From: CAXBNB01 sp040151475
GTDB taxonomy: Bacteria; Bacteroidota; Bacteroidia; Cytophagales; Cyclobacteriaceae
Assembly (NCBI RefSeq): GCF_040151475.1
Contig: NZ_JBDKWG010000093.1
Coordinates: 1-43,875, forward strand
Direction of reading: 5' to 3'
Length of the DNA: 43,875 nucleotides
Shown: one piece after another, positions 42,877 to 43,875 of the stretch
Layout of the letters: every line of letters starts with the position of its first letter
Numbering within the stretch: the first letter of the stretch is position 1
Position numbers and translations under genes: made by a program
Notes under the pieces: model-generated
What the model was told of the DNA's origin: nothing
Seen by the model: the letters and a program-made list of their open reading frames with translations, nothing else
Databases searched by the model: none

Positions 42877-43680
42877 ATGAAGAAGATAATCTTAATTTTA
42901 TTGGTTGGGTTTGTTGGGATGAATATGCCTGCCATGGCTGTTGATGGGGTTAAAATCATATCAAAAACCAAGGACATTTCCAGCGGATCGGTTTCCAATA
43001 CCACCATCTACATGACGGAAAATAGTATGGCTGTTGAAAATAATGGAGGCAGGGACAACAGTTCATTTATTTTCAATTCGGAAAAAGAGGAGTTTACATA
43101 TGTTGATCACTCTAAAAAAGAATATTATCATTTCGATAAAGCGGCGATGCAACAACTGAAGCAGCAAATTCAGATGATGATGATGATGATGAAACAATTT
43201 GCGGCAAGTATGTCTGAAGAGCAGAAAAAAAAGATGGGTAAATTTATGAACAAGGACGCATCACCCATGGAATTCAATGCCGTTGGTTCATCTACTAAAG
43301 TAGGAAAATGGAATGCCCAAAAGTACGAGGGAATTTCCGAAGGTGAAAAAGCTACTGAGATGTATATTGCTTCTTTTAAAACGATAGGTATCCCGCAAGA
43401 TAAATTTCAGGTAATGGATAAAATGATGGATTATTTTAAAACCAACCTGAGTGAGATAGCTACATTTTTACCTACTGGAGGTTCATTTTCCCAGATGGGA
43501 TTTGATGATTCCAGTCCGGTATTTAAAGAAGGTATTCCCGTGAAAACGGTTTCGTACAAAAGTGAAACAGCAGACAATGAAAATACTGTGGAAAGCATCA
43601 ATCAGGAGAGTTTTTCTGATGCGCTTTTCAAAGCTCCATCGGGATATTCTAAAAAACAGATTAACATGCAGATGAAATAA
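42877..43680 (+). CDS. Exported Met-rich DUF4412-like protein
   Basis: This 267-aa protein has a signal peptide (about 1-21, MNMPAMA), a beta-rich first part (TTIYMTENSMAVENNGG), and then a helical stretch with six consecutive Met (about 100-105), continuing KQFAASMSEEQKKKMGKFM. A second half contains VGKWNAQKYEGISEGEKATE and a C-terminal QMK. The arrangement resembles DUF4412 proteins of Bacteroidota, which have no assigned function. The Met run comes from (ATG)6 at 43174-43191. It ends 20 nt before a strong terminator and is the last plus-strand gene in the window. Confidence 0.6.
   Translation: MKKIILILLVGFVGMNMPAMAVDGVKIISKTKDISSGSVSNTTIYMTENSMAVENNGGRDNSSFIFNSEKEEFTYVDHSKKEYYHFDKAAMQQLKQQIQMMMMMMKQFAASMSEEQKKKMGKFMNKDASPMEFNAVGSSTKVGKWNAQKYEGISEGEKATEMYIASFKTIGIPQDKFQVMDKMMDYFKTNLSEIATFLPTGGSFSQMGFDDSSPVFKEGIPVKTVSYKSETADNENTVESINQESFSDALFKAPSGYSKKQINMQMK
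43174..43191 (+). repeat. (ATG)6 trinucleotide repeat inside the DUF4412-like gene
   Basis: Six in-frame ATG codons encode Met-Met-Met-Met-Met-Met. Slippage in steps of three would lengthen or shorten the Met run without breaking the frame. No other tandem repeat this long was noticed in the window. Confidence 0.85.
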
Positions 43681-43700
43681 TCTCAGAAGATTCAGTACAT

Positions 43701-43734
43701 AAAAAAACACAACTCATTTGGGTTGTGTTTTTTT
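43701..43734. terminator. Bidirectional intrinsic terminator
   Basis: A perfect 13-bp inverted repeat, AAAAAAACACAAC (43701-43713) / GTTGTGTTTTTTT (43722-43734), has an 8-nt loop and a T-run on either strand. It lies between the DUF4412-like stop (43680) and the convergent transposase stop (43756), so it can serve both. It is the clearest terminator in the window. Confidence 0.88.
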
Positions 43735-43755
43735 GGGTGCATATCAAATTGTCGT

Positions 43756-43875
43756 TTATGCCACATTTTTAAATTCTGTATTAACCATCTTGATTACTTT
43801 GTCCCATTGTCCATTCATATGTGCCACCCTTAAATTTAGCATGTGCTGCGCACCTTGTTTAGTCCACCTTTGTCC
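43756..43875 (-). CDS. C-terminal end of a probable transposase (partial, cut by window edge)
   Basis: The minus strand is open from the window edge to TAA at 43756-43758 and encodes 39 residues beginning GQRWTKQGAQHMLNLRVAHM and continuing NGQWDKV. The W-T-x-x-G-A-Q-x-M-L-x-L-R ... N-G-x-W-D pattern is like the C-terminal end of ISKra4-type and related transposases. Only the tail is visible, so completeness, family and terminal repeats cannot be judged. Confidence 0.5.
   Translation of the reverse strand, partial: GQRWTKQGAQHMLNLRVAHMNGQWDKVIKMVNTEFKNVA

Noticed and set aside
1..43875. tRNA, rRNA, riboswitch or CRISPR array
   Set aside because: No cloverleaf-like, rRNA-like or regularly spaced repeat sequence was noticed on reading both strands; a covariance-model search was not possible here.

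Overview
The window is about 44 kb of AT-rich chromosomal DNA that looks like a gliding or T9SS-bearing member of Bacteroidota, most likely order Cytophagales. Four things point there: a full-length SprA (about 2,390 aa), the 'permease prefix' N-terminus on the first FtsX-type permease, GWxTD / DUF4837 / DUF4412-like families, and several TAnnTTTG promoter -7 elements with Shine-Dalgarno sequences mostly absent. I see no tRNA, rRNA, CRISPR array or prophage. Family names come from reading motifs; no database search was run.

Layout. 1-90 holds the basic tail of an upstream gene. 118-2736 is a MacB/FtsX-type ABC permease, followed directly by a decayed copy of the start of a second such permease (2729-2968). 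3026-6173 (minus) is a three-gene operon of a NEW3-domain membrane protein, an ABC ATPase and an ABC-2 permease; its two internal junctions carry perfect AAGGAGGT sequences, unlike the rest of the window. 6432-9259 (minus) holds a BamA/TamA-like outer-membrane protein and a SAM methyltransferase. 9359-11400 (plus) is a GWxTD protein overlapping rlmB, converging on an exported beta-repeat protein (11410-12303, minus). 12650-15591 (plus) is tatA, a LysM lytic transglycosylase and a DUF4837 lipoprotein. 15806-25858 (plus) is maeB-ruvA-sprA with almost no spacing, converging on a WecA/MraY-type sugar-phosphate transferase (25876-26979, minus).

27161-32452 (plus) runs from an exported TPR-CHAT caspase-like protein into a DUF4212 subunit, a sodium:solute symporter and a small Rieske protein. 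It converges on oadG-oadA-oadB (32507-35924, minus), a sodium-pumping biotin decarboxylase. Together these look like a sodium-linked carboxylate module: one arm uses the Na+ gradient for uptake and the other pumps Na+ out. The right part (36092-43680, plus) has a GroES-like protein, an M20 dipeptidase, a THUMP RNA methyltransferase, a DUF3352-like/beta-propeller protein, a lipoprotein and a Met-rich exported protein. It ends in a strong bidirectional terminator, beyond which lies the C-terminal end of a probable transposase on the minus strand.

Most of the window is conserved core and envelope genes. The points most worth a second look are the SD-driven NEW3/ABC operon, the exported CHAT protein next to a sodium symporter, the decayed permease copy, promoters placed 4-5 nt before start codons, and the variant motifs in OadA and the THUMP methyltransferase.
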